From the NCBI GenBank assembly GCA_028671895.1, contig CM053809.1, positions 36,431,501 to 36,495,500 of the forward strand: a stretch of DNA of 64,000 bases. Reading direction: 5' to 3'. Within the stretch, counting starts at the first letter, position 1. Each line of letters begins with the position of its first letter. A program made the translations under genes and the position numbers. The notes beneath the pieces are model-generated. The model was not told the DNA's origin and ran no database searches. It was given only the letters and a program-made list of their open reading frames with translations. Source of the DNA: Oenanthe sinensis (lineage: Eukaryota > Streptophyta > Magnoliopsida > Apiales > Apiaceae). Positions 47,938-59,705 of this stretch are shown here, piece by piece.

Positions 47938-50900
47938 ATGAATAATACTAGTAGTAGTATGATCAGCAGCTCTTATCTCATTGATGCAAAACTTGAGGAA
48001 CAACAACTCTATGGATCCAAACATTGTCCTAGTTGTGGGCACAAGCTCGAAGTCGAAAGAAAAAAGGTACTACTATGGGTGATTGTACATATAGTTGTAT
48101 ATATATAAGAAATTAACATATTTTGTTTCATGAATAGTAAGATTTTGATATAAAGAATCATGCACAGGAATAGAATTGTCTCTGCCTGTTTATTATTGTT
48201 TCAATTTTAAGTAGTGGTGACTGATCTTTCCACCATGTTGTTTAAAGTAAAGAGTTGCAATTTTTGCTCTCTTTTTTCACCTATATATGCAATCTTCTTT
48301 AATAATCATTTTATATATAAAGATCATTTTTTGAAAAAAATATATTTCATGTTAATGTATTTCAGTTCATTTGCAGGACTGGGTGGGTTTACCAGCAGGT
48401 GTCAAATTTGATCCAACAGATCAAGAACTGATAGAACACCTTGAAGCAAAAGTTGAAGATACAAAATTCAAATCTCACCCTTTGATTGATGAATTCATCC
48501 CTACCATACAAGGTGAAGACGGAATCTGTTATACCCATCCCGAAAAACTTCCAGGTAACCGCTGACCTAATTGTTTGATTTAATTTATTTTAATTATCAT
48601 AATTAATTTTCAATATTTAAATTTTTAACCAAATTAAATAATATATTGAATGCGACTCCTGATCATGACTAAAATCGTCTAGCTAGGGTTAATTAATTTG
48701 ATGGGATATTCATGACTTTCGCAATAATTTTGTTGCACCTAAGTTAACCTAACTTTGAATTTAAACTACCAATTACCTCAGGAGTTACAAGAGATGGGTT
48801 GAGTAGACATTTCTTTCATAGACCTTCAAAAGCTTATACCACTGGTACAAGGAAAAGAAGAAAAATTCAAACAGAATGTGACCTGCAAAGTGGTGAAACT
48901 AGGTGGCACAAGACGGGAAAGACAAGGCCGGTGATGGTGAATGGCAAGCAAAAAGGGTGCAAGAAAATTCTTGTGTTGTACACAAATTTTGGAAAGAATC
49001 GAAAACCTGAAAAGACTAGTTGGGTAATGCATCAATACCATTTGGGACAAGATGAAGAAGAAAGGGAAGGAGAGCTTGTAGTTTCCAAAATATTCTACCA
49101 AACCCAGCCAAGGCAATGCAACTGGTCTGATAAAATTCATACTGGATTAGTTGCTGCAGACGATGATAACATTAATCTAGGAAATACTGCAGGAAGCAGT
49201 TCTTTAAAAGATTTGATTACAAATAGAGATGATCTGTCTGTTGTGGGAGTTGGTGCACCAATTTCTACTTATATTACTCCTATTGATCACAACCATCGAA
49301 TTGAGCCTCTTGATCATTACAGCTTTTTATCGTTTGGGAAAAGCTTTGATGAGGTACCCGTGTTGAAAGGTTCATAAACTTGTCTAATTAAGCTCTAATT
49401 ATCTATATTTATTTACCCTCTAATTAATTATAAATACATGTCGGTTAATTTGTCTTGGATACCATATATATTATTAGTAGTTTTCCTAATAGTGAACTTC
49501 TGTGCAATTCCTATATATGTTATAATAGTCCAAGTGTATGTGTGGTCTACTACAAATAGATAAAAGAAAATTAAGAAACAAGCTTGATCTATCGATATCA
49601 AAGTTGATAACAATCCTCTTATTATATAACCAAATAAATAATCATGCTCATCAAAAGAAGGAAAAAATAGACATATGAAAGATAATGTACAGTGGGGAGA
49701 TAGACTATATACATGAATGAATTATTGATCATGAGGTGCATGATTATTGTTACAGATGAGAAGTACTGCAGGAGATAACGAGGCTTCAGCAACTGCAATG
49801 GAGACTCCAGTCACGACAGTAGGCACGTGTGAAGAGCATGACCTTGCTGGTATGCTACATCATCAGCAGATAACATATCCTCAACTAGAAACAACAGCAT
49901 TCAACATCAGCATGCCTTCTACTACAGTTATTCCTAATGACGCCTCCTTTCATATGTCCAGAATAATGCTCCAAAATGAAAACGTAATTCAGGTACGTAC
50001 AATCAACTATTAAAGCCTTCCTTTTCCTACACATTATAATAATTAGTGTGAATGAATTTAGCTGTAAACAATCAAAATTGGTCGCTTTTAGTATAAAAAC
50101 ACCCATCACATACGTGTATGATATGGGCTTGACTCTTGTATAAATTTAGTGACACTTTTTTACTGCTGTAAAAATCTTAATTAGATATGTAGGGGACACT
50201 ACATGATCACTATATATATGATTATGTTTTTAATCTATTGTCCTGATCGTGTGTGTATATATGGGCCGGGGGTGTATACGTAACAGCAGCAAGAAGATGA
50301 AAATCAACAACATGATAGACTAGGAGGAAGGTCTGAAGCAGGTTTGGAGGAAGTCATTATGGGATGCACCTCATCTCATCATATCAAACAAGTCAGTCTC
50401 CATCAACTTTTTCACCCTCAATTCTATTTATATACATGATGAGTCTTTCTAGTGTGTGCCCATGAACTTAAACACTAACTTTTATGAGTTTGACTCTTTT
50501 TGACTGATTTTTCTACATACAGGGGTCCATCATTATTAATGAACAGAGAATCAATAAAATTTTGATGATTCTAATGTATGGTCATGAGCACACACTGAAA
50601 AACCGTTATATGGTTATATTCCGTATGATATATAAGATGTGTGCATGCGTCGTATACGTATACTCGATCCGCTAGCTTTATCTTCGAACTGTCTAGTTTT
50701 TTTTAGCTAAATATCTAAATTTTGTTAATATAACATCGGAACTTATAATATATTTTTCTCTTAGTAATTCTAGAAAATGTGTGCATTACAGAAATACAGG
50801 TACAATATTAATAGAGACGTAGAGTTTGGTTTAATTTGCATGTTCGATTTGTAAGTTTGTGATACATATATGCATTTATAAATTATTCTTGTTCATTTGT

Positions 50901-51403
50901 TTTTTAGTTAATTTGGTTACGTATAATATATAGGACGAGTACAACTACTGTCTGCAGGTCTGCAATTCTCTCTCTCTCACACACACACCTCCGGTCTTCA
51001 GTTGGGAGTTTTTGACTGGGTTGGAGACCTTTTCTTTTATCTATATTAACATTTTTTAATCACTAAATGTAAACATTATATACTCGATTACTCATTAGTA
51101 CTTAACAACCCTAAATCTCCTGTTAAAGTATCTATACTTTGTAACAAGGATAGAATTTAGATAATATATGTGTTATCCTTAAAACAAGAAACATATATAA
51201 GAAGAATAAGTTGATCATAAGGCTGGCTTACGTTACCATTGAGATATTGTTTGTTACATGTACAAACCCTAACCCTAAAATCAAAATTTTATTCATATTT
51301 AATACTGCAGGAGGCACCTAGTACAAACCCACATGAAGCAGAATGGTTAAAGTATTCCACCTTCTGGCCCGACCCTCATGACAACCCGGATCATCATGGG
51401 TAG
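47938..51403 (+). CDS. NAC075: NAC domain transcription factor (NAC075/SND2 group)
   Basis: Exons: 47938-48066, 48377-48554, 48782-49353, 49756-49992, 50287-50391, 51311-51403 (1314 nt, 437 aa, all GT-AG). Exon 1 encodes a short leader with a CPSCGH motif (Cys30, Cys33). The NAC DNA-binding domain follows: [78 protein letters not shown] and [10 protein letters not shown]...[14 protein letters not shown]. The [14 protein letters not shown] form and the ending [20 protein letters not shown] are typical of the NAC075/NAC073 (SND2) subgroup, nuclear regulators of secondary-wall formation and flowering. Synteny with PFK1 and GGT4 favours NAC075. The C-terminal half is low-complexity and likely the activation region. 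Intron 5 holds a MULE MITE. Confidence 0.93.
50441..50604. mobile_element. MULE-type MITE, second copy, in NAC intron 5
   Basis: GAGTCTTTCTAGTGTGTGCC at the left and CACACACTGAAAAACC at the right match the terminal repeats of the element at 45895-46065. The interior also shares CATTATTATT.ATGA. A 9-bp duplication is not clear, so this copy is older. Confidence 0.65.
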
Positions 51404-51513
51404 ATGCAAAAGTTTAAAGCATATATATGTGCACAATACTCCTCTCTCTAGCTAGAGACAACATCATTATTTTATCACCGTTGGTGTTTTATAGAGGCTG
51501 GTCAAGATAGATA

Positions 51514-51544
<31 letters not shown>

Positions 51545-51598
51545 TCTTCCTCTCGCTCCCTTTCTTTCTCTCTCTCTCACACACACACACTCTCACAA
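51514..51598. repeat. CT-rich / CA microsatellite
   Basis: A run of CT dinucleotides, then interrupted CT-rich sequence and a short (AC)n. It lies about 110 bp after the NAC stop codon. Confidence 0.9.
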
Positions 51599-52091
51599 CT
51601 GAACTATGTTGGGAATGGAACAAGTTCAAATAAAGATTAAAGAGAGTGAGCAACAAAGAGAAAGGAAAAGCTACGAAAGAAAAAACAATGCAAGAGACAT
51701 GAGAAGGCTGTTTGTTCTTTACTGACAATAGAAGGGAGACTAAAACGAAATAAAGACCAAAATTGAAGAAAGCATTTCAGCTCTGCATCAATGTTATAAC
51801 CATGCAATACAATAATGTCATCTTTATAAACGTGTGCCCCTACATGAATCATTTGTTTATCTAGTTCATTATACTATCGTGTTAATTTGTATGATTATTT
51901 TTCTTTTCTACAGGCGGTAAAATGTATGTAGTAGAATTTGAAAGTGATTATTATGTGTTTATAGCTATTGTTTTTTTTTATATAAGAAGTAAAAGTTGAT
52001 AAAAAAGATGGAGACTATAATGATGCAAAACGTAGATTTTATATAGATAATGAGTTCGAATGAATATCGTTTACAATTAAGTGATTCCTTA

Positions 52092-52237
52092 ATACGATTG
52101 GAGTAGAGATCTTATATACCATTTTTGGTGTGCCACATTATATTCTATTTTTTTGATTGATTACGTAAGTTAGGTAAGATTTCACTATGCATTATATAGT
52201 GTGCCACACCAAAAATGGCGTAGAGAATTTGAACTCA
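52092..52237. mobile_element. Small MITE with inverted ends
   Basis: CCATTTTTGGTGTG near 52119 and its reverse complement CACACCAAAAATGG near 52206, with AGAGA/TCTCT blocks outside them, form a palindrome of about 145 bp. No certain target duplication. Confidence 0.5.
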
Positions 52238-52387
52238 TATTTGGCGTTTAATTTAGAACAGAAGGTTTAAAAAGGTTAAATATAAAAATCTAACTATTTG
52301 GACAATACATATGCATCTTGGGGACCAAAGTTTAGTTATAGACTTTTAGTGGACAGAACAATTAAACGAGTTAGTACATTTCCTTTC

Positions 52388-52793
52388 TGGGGCGTTTGGA
52401 TTACATCAAGGGAAACGAGCTTAGAAATGTAATTAAAAAGAAAGGAAAAAAATGATCTTGAATTGTTTTCCTTGTTTGATTTTGATCCAGAAACAAAATA
52501 AATAATTATTTTTTAATAAATTATTTTGAGCATATTATTATTTTTAGGATTGATATAAAATATAATTATGTAGAAGTTGGAAGTGAGTGGGTGTATGAGA
52601 GAGAAAAGGAGATAAATAAAAGAGAAAAAAATACATTGAGAGAGGTGGAGAATGAGAGTGAAATGATTTTGAATAAACCCAAAACTTAAAAGGATCAAAT
52701 GAAATGATTCTTTTTACAAAACAAACAATAACAAAGAAATTAATGTGGTTGATTCCCTTTCGTTTTACTCATTACCCCTAACCAAACGGTCCC
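52388..52793. mobile_element. MITE-like element, about 406 bp
   Basis: GGGGCGTTTGGATTACATCA at the left and the reverse complement of the right end, GGGACCGTTTGGTTAGGGGT, are inverted repeats with related GGGAA and AACGA blocks inside. The GGGGCGTTTGG end is common among plant MITEs; target duplication not resolved. Confidence 0.5.
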
Positions 52794-53379
52794 AGTGTTT
52801 TCTAACCAAAAAAATTATTTTAAAATTTAAATATGCGATAGCTAGACTCTTTTTATCACACATTAAGAACTGCAAAGTACGCATAAAACAGAGCAAACTG
52901 CTGCAATTATTTTGATAGGTTGATTTTTAACCCAGAGCATACTGCAAAACTTATTCTAATATTTCGATTGAACTACGTTCATAAACTCTTAAAGATAACT
53001 TGGTCAACTCATAATAAATAAGATGAGAGGGTCAAACATGGTTTATTGTTGTGGAGATAAAATATGAGATTGCTGTTACTTGCCTATTTTCCGTGCAACA
53101 TTGCATACAGTTATATCATAAGAAACATAGTATCAAGCCATCCGGTATAAGTTCGAGAGAGCGCAATACCGAGAATTAAACGCTGATACATTTATAGATA
53201 ATTGTAGGGCAAATATTCCAACACAACAGCTTTTAGATATCTTACTCTCTTTATTCTTCCCATTATTCCTCTTTCAACACAAGATGGCTGGAAACACGGG
53301 AAATGCATCACTCTTTTAAGTTTTATTTCCATAATGGTTAGTGCACTATACAAGCAAAAAATTACAACTACGAGTGGAT

Positions 53380-56300
53380 TTAGCAAGCGCGTGCCTCGGT
53401 GAATTGCCTAGTGACTGGTGTATAGCCACCAGAAACTTTCAGGGATGCGAAGAGACAAGATAGTTTTGCAATCATAGGCCTGCTCCTTGTCACTCTGTTG
53501 ATGATTGCCAGCTCTTTGCCAACAACAGTGTCGCAAGAGCTATGATAGCCTTCCAAATCTGCTTTTGTAATCAAAACAGCATCGACTGATGGAGACTGTC
53601 CGGTGGATGCTAATCGATGCTGTCTGTAATCTTGAACTGCCTGCTTATCAGAAATAGTAATGAGTATGCAGTGAAGAAGGCTCATGAAGAAATAATTACT
53701 GAAACTTTAGCATAGTGAGAAGATATTGTTGCTTACTTTCCATTGAGAGGGAGCCAAGAGCACTCTAGGTCTTCTAGAACGTACATATTCCAGTGCAGCA
53801 GTCGGAGTCATGTGCTTGTGCTCCACCTGCACATTGCAATATCACTAATTTGATCCAAATTCTTAATTGCCAATGGTACAAACTTTCAAAATTTAATTAT
53901 CTTTAGAAGCACTACTTGCCCCAATGCAAGGAAAAGAAAGTGAGTACCAAATAACAAAGGACAATAGTTGTACTCCTTCCCCTTCCGGCTTTGCAGTGAA
54001 CATAAGTAGTCATACCACAAGATGCATTCCCTGTCATCCCAAAAACATGATAAGGGAAATAACATGCATTTGTGCAATACCAAACCAAAAACTCTGAACG
54101 TTGGAAGCACAAAATAGACTGACAATGTTAAAGGAAACAGGCTTACTATGAATAAAATTTACTGCACGGGTAATATCCACAAAAGAAGGAGCAAAGAGAT
54201 AGTCTCTGGTTGGAATTACAAGATGGTCTATTCCATGAGCCTAAACAATAAGAAAATGATAAGAAAGAGGGCAAATTACCATAAAAACAATAACCAAGTA
54301 ACAATCTATATATGTTAGATCAGCAAAGAGGTTGTCTCTTTCTGGAATTACAAGATAACTGTTCCACGAGACTAGAAAAATTTACAGAATAATGATAAGG
54401 GTGACGAACTTAAAATATTAAAAAAAAGACTACCAAGTAACGACCTGAATATGTAAGATCATGCTGCTAAGAAATAAGAGGAGACATACAGCAGAGTATT
54501 GGATTACTCTACTATCTTTATCAGTTTAAGTTTACCGTTGTTGAAAAAAATTGAAATCAGACATGCGAGCAAATATAAATGAAATAAAAGTTGAGCAATT
54601 ATCTGCAACCAGATACTACCAATTTTGCTACCTGATGCAGAACATAATCTATAACTGACGGGCCCTAAGTAGTGGCACATAAGAAAATACTATAAGTGCA
54701 CACCAAGTGATCCATAATTCAATTATATGAACCTTGCCCATAAAGAACATGATGAGAGTTAAAAGATAATTCTTTTATGGGCAAGATTCTTATATGGGGT
54801 TCATATAATTAAAATTATCGATCACTTGGTGTACATGGTCGGTAGGCTATTTCTTACTTGTGACTTGGATTAGTGCCATGATGTCTCTATAGTAAGGCAG
54901 GTAGCGAGTCTTTAATATTAAGAAATGGAAGAAAACGATTCAAGGTTAAATATATTAGACTTCTCACGAGGTTACTGTTTGATTTTTATATACTCTAATT
55001 GGAAAGTTGAGAATTAGCGATCATACCATATTATCATTACATTTAAGGATGTTTTTATACTGGGTCAATGTTATCGGTCTTCGTATTTAAAAATTAAGTA
55101 CAATATTCTAGTAACTGTAAATCCTTCAAAAACCGTGAGGGTCTAGTCTCGAGGTTTTTGAAGGATTTACAGTTATCAAAATGTTGTACCCAATTTTCAA
55201 ACACACAGACCCATTAATTCATAAAATTGACCCGGTATAAATATATCCTTAAATACAATAACAATATGATCACTAATTCTCAACTTGGCAATTAGAGTAT
55301 ATATGAGTCAAACAGTAACCCCGCGAAAAGTCTAATATATTTAACCTTGGTTAGTTTTCAACCATTTCTTAATTTTAAGGAATCACTATCTACCACTCTA
55401 TAGAGACATCATGATTCATGGCACTAACACCCCCCCCCCCCAAAAAAAAAATCAATAAAGGAAGAATAAATTGGAATTAAAATTAAAGAACGATAAAATA
55501 ATGGACCAAGTGAAAACTCTCAACAATACTTTTTTGGAGAACATGATACTGAGTCACCAAAAAAAAGAGAATGAAATACCCTATATATCTTTTTAAAATT
55601 TTTAAATTAAAACCCACAGATGTGAAAAGTGATTCAACCCAAGAATGTGAAAAATGACCAGGTGTTCAAATACAACTTACATGGTACAACGAGGTCGGTA
55701 CCAAAGTTTCATATGGCTCATTGAGGGTAATGACGCCACCAACACCAAGGTGCCTCAGTCTGGGAACATCTTTAGGAAACGGAACGGCACCAAGAAGAAG
55801 AAACTGAGAGGATAACCAATGAAACAAATCAAACAGATATAACAATATAAGATTCTTGTGAAACTCAGTTTCAAAAATCATGATCAAAAAGAAAATGAAA
55901 GCAGCTTATAACAGCTTAAACATATTCACATATAAATGCAAGTGTAGGCCCTTATAGTTTCAGCTACAATCACTCATAGCTTACATATATCAAACTAAGC
56001 CCGATGACCATACAAAATTTAAATATTTCACATAATTTTAACAGGTCAACAGCAATTGACCAAACAATTAAGCAACAAAGAACTGGATTTCTATAATATC
56101 GTTTTGCCTACACACCCGTGTTATGAAAGGCACACACTCGCAAAAAATGCAAAATTCAGCTATCAAGTCCTAACACATGAAACACAATCAAACACACGGT
56201 AGAATAATTGAACATATAAACACACACACACAAAAATGTTTCTAGTTGAAAATAGTCAATAAAATAACCGTAATTAACAATTAACATATCCTCAACATAA

Positions 56301-56609
56301 TACAAACAGATCAGATCATGACACATCAATCAATTACGCCTCTTACTCGCATAATACACACATCAAAAATCAATAAATTCACACAATAATCGCGAATACC
56401 ATACAATACAAAAACATAAAGACCTGATCAATCTGGTCCCACCACCTGAACTCCGATTGAATCTTGTTCCGAAAAACATTATACAACAGAGTCGGGTAAA
56501 ACAAGATCCGAGCACCGGCTCCAACTAAGACCCGTTTGGCATCAACAGCAACAATCTGTTTACCACTATCTTGCTCAATCTCATCAACAACATAATCTTC
56601 AATCTTCAT
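53380..56609 (-). CDS. PTPMT1: PTPMT-type dual-specificity phosphatase (phosphatidylglycerophosphate phosphatase)
   Basis: Coding exons in order: 56424-56609, 55681-55803, 54147-54240, 53948-54030, 53737-53826, 53380-53640 (837 nt, 278 aa). The first ATG in context is at 56609 (MKIEDYVVDEIEQ). Family marks are ARILFYPTLLYNVFRNKIQS, WWDQID, LLLGAVPFP, LGVGGVITLNEPYE, the presumed general-acid Asp in IPTRDYLFAPS, and the P-loop HCKAGRGRS, with nucleophile Cys147 and Arg153. The C-terminal DLEGYHSSCD...RPMIAKLSCLFASLKVS extension fits the longer plant PTPMT1 (DSP8) type. In plants the family dephosphorylates phosphatidylglycerophosphate on the way to phosphatidylglycerol and cardiolipin. The PTPMT1/PTPMT2 choice is tentative. 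Intron 2 (55680-54241) holds two large foldbacks. Confidence 0.92.
54668..54872. repeat. Inverted repeat A in PTPMT intron 2
   Basis: CACACCAAGTGATCCATAAT and TATATGAACC...TTGCCCATAAAGAA pair with TTCTTTTATGGGCAAG...GGTTCATATA and ATTATCGATCACTTGGTG. The outer parts also pair (GGCACATAAGAAA with TTTCTTACTTGTGAC). Loop near 54748-54768. It directly abuts the larger foldback. Confidence 0.8.
54871..55426. repeat. Large foldback, about 556 bp, in PTPMT intron 2
   Basis: The arms run from TAGTGCCATGATGTCTCTAT at the left to ATAGAGACATCATGATTCAT...GGCACTA at the right. The centre is a perfect 20-bp pair (55115-55134 with 55153-55172) around an 18-nt loop. Intermediate blocks also pair, for example ATATTAGACTTCTC with AAAGTCTAATATAT, TTTAAGGATGTTTTTATACT with GGTATAAATATATCCTTAAA, and TTGAGAATTAGCGATCATA with TATGATCACTAATTCTCAA. 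Each arm is about 270 bp. It may be a foldback transposon; transcribed with the intron, it would form a long hairpin RNA. A poly-C/poly-A tract follows at about 55430. Confidence 0.85.
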
Positions 56610-57192
56610 GTCACCGATCTCAGCCAAATCTCAAACAACACAAAAGCCCTAATTCTCGGACAACACTCTAATATCACCACCACTGCAATAATTTTAAAAT
56701 CAATTACAAACAATAACAATAATAATACAAATCGAATTCAACATTAAAATCCAAGAATTGAATTTGAAGAATATGCCATTCCATTATTTATTTGTTTATT
56801 TGTTTGATGAGAGAGATAGAGAGAGGGGGGAGTTAATGACGAAAATGACCCGAAAGGGAAGTGGGTAATCTATATGTCAGGGAATCGTGATGTTTATCTG
56901 CTGCTGACGTGGCGAAGAAAAAATGGGCGTTATTGTCATATCCACATAAATAAATTAAAAGTGTTTATTTATTATTATACTTTAAATCTTTTGACTTTTA
57001 CGTATATGTTATCCGCAAAAATAAATAAAATGCACGTTTTTGACTTGTGCTTAGCTATTAGGAAATTTACTGATTAACAAAATTTTAATATATAATACAT
57101 GTCATCTATTTTAGAGTTGCTTAATAAATGTTGAAACCTATTTATTTTTTCCTTAAAAATTATTGATTAGCGACATGGTATACATATGGAAC
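56610..57192. other. 5' flank of PTPMT
   Basis: 5' UTR and promoter region of the minus-strand phosphatase gene. No TATA box could be assigned with confidence. Confidence 0.4.
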
Positions 57193-57419
57193 TAGGGCTG
57201 CAAATGAACAGAGCTGTTCGTGAACAAAACTCGAACTCGGCTCGTTTAAGTGAGCTCGACTCTGTTCGTTTATTAAAATAACCTGATCTTGAACATAAAA
57301 ATTCGCTCGGTTAGTAAACGAACCCGAGCCGAGCTTTATGCCTGTTCGGCTCGAGCTCGGCTCGTTTAGCTCGGGATCGGCTCGAGTTCGGCTCGAGCTC
57401 GTCTAGCTCGGCTCGGATA
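57193..57419. repeat. GCTCGG/CTCGAG-rich dispersed repeat
   Basis: TAGGGCTGCAAATGAACAGA is followed by many GCTCG, CTCGAG and GTTCG blocks (such as CCGAGCCGAGC and GGCTCGAGCTCGGCTCG). G+C content is much higher than in the neighbours. TAGGGCTGCAAA...CGAACTCGG... is a common dispersed plant repeat, probably a DNA-transposon end. It is non-coding. Confidence 0.6.
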
Positions 57420-58268
57420 AAATTTATATATATTATAAATAAAAAAAATATTATGAATAATTTAAATATTTATATCATATTTAATATATTAATGTTTATA
57501 TGAAATTATTCATATTATATATATATATATTGTTAAAAAAAGAATAAATGTATACTATACATGTGGTTTTTGTTTGTTTTACAGATGCTAAGAATCAGAT
57601 TCAGGCATTTGCCTCCCAATTCCCAAACCATTGCATCTCGATTCTCATCCTCATTACAGTCTGCATTCACTGTTGTCTAAGTAACATTGGAAAATTGAAA
57701 AATATCAAACTGCAAAGTCTATTTGTGACTGGAAATGAAATAATATCTACCGCATAAAATATTTATAGTTTGATTATGTATTTGTGTAAATTGTGAATCT
57801 GTGATGTACTGATGTGTCTTAATTCTTGAACATTTTATTTTTAAAATCTCTAAATATAATAATTAACACAAATTCAAATTTTATATTATGTTTTTATTAT
57901 GATATGTATAAATATATACGCACACGCATATATTATAATGTATTTACATTTGATTATTTGAATCATATTTAATATATTAATTTTTATGTGACTATATATA
58001 TATATATATAACATACATAATTTTTTAATTTTTTAATTTTCTTAAATTGATTACAATCTCATTTTAGAAAATGAGTATCAATTTTATTTAATTTGTCAAA
58101 ATTAAAAAATTGATTAAACCATGCCATTTTCTCACAAGTCACAACACAAATATGAAATATGGAATTCAACATCAAGAATTTAAAAAAACAACTTATGACC
58201 TATTCAACTTCGATCACATAGAGAAATTGACCATAATTAAATATGTTACATTTGTATTATTATACATA

Positions 58269-58299
<31 letters not shown>

Positions 58300-58465
58300 T
58301 ATAATACATTAAATTTGGGAATATCATTAAATTAAATATATCTTGACATCTGTACGGTTGGATCGTCGAAAAATATTTTTTAAAAAATGGAAAGAACAAT
58401 TCGTGACAAAACACTACTTACGAATTCTAGTCAATATAGTAGTGATATACTAAGATCTTCAACCA
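57420..58465. other. AT-rich intergenic DNA left of the copia LTR
   Basis: Very AT-rich with short TA runs (such as 58269-58291). No gene was recognised. Confidence 0.5.
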
Positions 58466-59646
58466 TGTTAGGAATTATGAGTTTTGATGATAACAAATTA
58501 CTTAGAATTTCAATAGGGACTCAAAATTATTTTTTGTAACTGATCAATGGATATGACTTATAAATATCCATTGATTAGGAAACCAGTTATCAGTTGAAAC
58601 TTGTTTCTCAACTGATAAACTGGATTGTAGCATTGATTTATGTTTTACTATCAATTGATTGTATTACCTCGATGGATGCAATGATGTAGTCAACTGATGT
58701 TATTGACTTCAATTTCTAGCTTCTCAACAGATGTGAAGAATGGCTGATCAATTGTAAATATTCTAAGTCAGAATTCTCACAAGTGAAGTGATCAACTGAT
58801 GTTGAAGTCGATGGATGAAGACACTACTCAACGGATGAAAGCTATCAATGGATAATTACAGTCAACGGATAAAGAATCATCAATGGATAAGGAGTCGATG
58901 GATAGCTCAATTATCCATCGACACATCAACTGATCAACAGATATCCTATCCATCGATGGATAAGCAAAGGTGAATCAACTGATAAGCTTAACAGCATTTA
59001 TCAGTTGATTAAAGTTTCCCTATTTAGCTAAAAGCCAGATATCACGGGAACAGTGCAGAAACTGAATCATTGGAAGACAGTCCTGTCAGGACTGTGAAGA
59101 CTTTCTAGGCAACACAGCATCCAAGGAATATCTTAAGACAAAAGACACTTCCAGAGCTAGTTAGTTCTACAAGGAAAGCTGTGAAAAGGAGCTAGTTTCT
59201 ATTTTTATGTAAACAGTATAAATTGTAATATTATATTGTTATCAGTCGATAGAAAAACTAGAGGAGTAGTTTTTGTTTATAAAAAGCAAAAACACAGTAG
59301 CAAAGTAGAAGTAGTTTTTGTTTTAGAACTCAAGAAAAGCAAAGTAGAAAATCAGGCAGAACTTGTAATGCTTTTCTAAAATTCTACATTCAACTTTGTA
59401 CGCAGCTTAGTATTTTTACTAAGATCAATTGAAAGCAAAAACTCACTAGTGGAAAAACAATCCACTAGTAATTTTTAATCTTGTTGTTTCTGTTATCAAC
59501 ACTTTAGTTATCCAGTTCTTAGTTACATCAATCTTAATTAAACACTCTCTTTGTACAAACTTATTTCCGTAAGAAGTTGAATTAATTCTTAAGTTTGTAT
59601 TCAACCCCCCCTTCTCCAAACTTAGTGTACTTAAGGGCGAATAACA
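58466..59646 (+). repeat. 5' LTR of the copia element
   Basis: Runs from TGTTAGGAATTATGAG to GGCGAATAACA (TG...CA ends) and is followed two bases later by the primer site. Its 5' half (about 58530-59010) is full of variants of TCAACTGATAA, TCAATGGATAA, TCAACGGATAA and TATCCATCGA on both strands. Confidence 0.85.
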
Positions 59647-59648
59647 AT

Positions 59649-59660
59649 TGGTATCAGAGC
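59649..59660 (+). other. Primer-binding site (tRNA-iMet)
   Basis: TGGTATCAGAGC is the standard initiator-methionine tRNA complement used by plant copia elements. It lies two bases after the LTR end. Confidence 0.95.
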
Positions 59661-59705
59661 AAGCTTTCAACAAACAGAAAGTCAAGATCTAAAAGTACAT
59701 CAAGA

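Larger units (their letters stand above)
51404..53379. other. Intergenic DNA between NAC and PTPMT
   Basis: Convergent 3' flanks with a microsatellite and two MITE-like elements, listed separately. No gene was recognised. Confidence 0.5.

Noticed and set aside
51489..51728. 79-codon frame across the CT microsatellite
   Set aside because: The RERERE-like stretch is only the translation of the (CT)n repeat.
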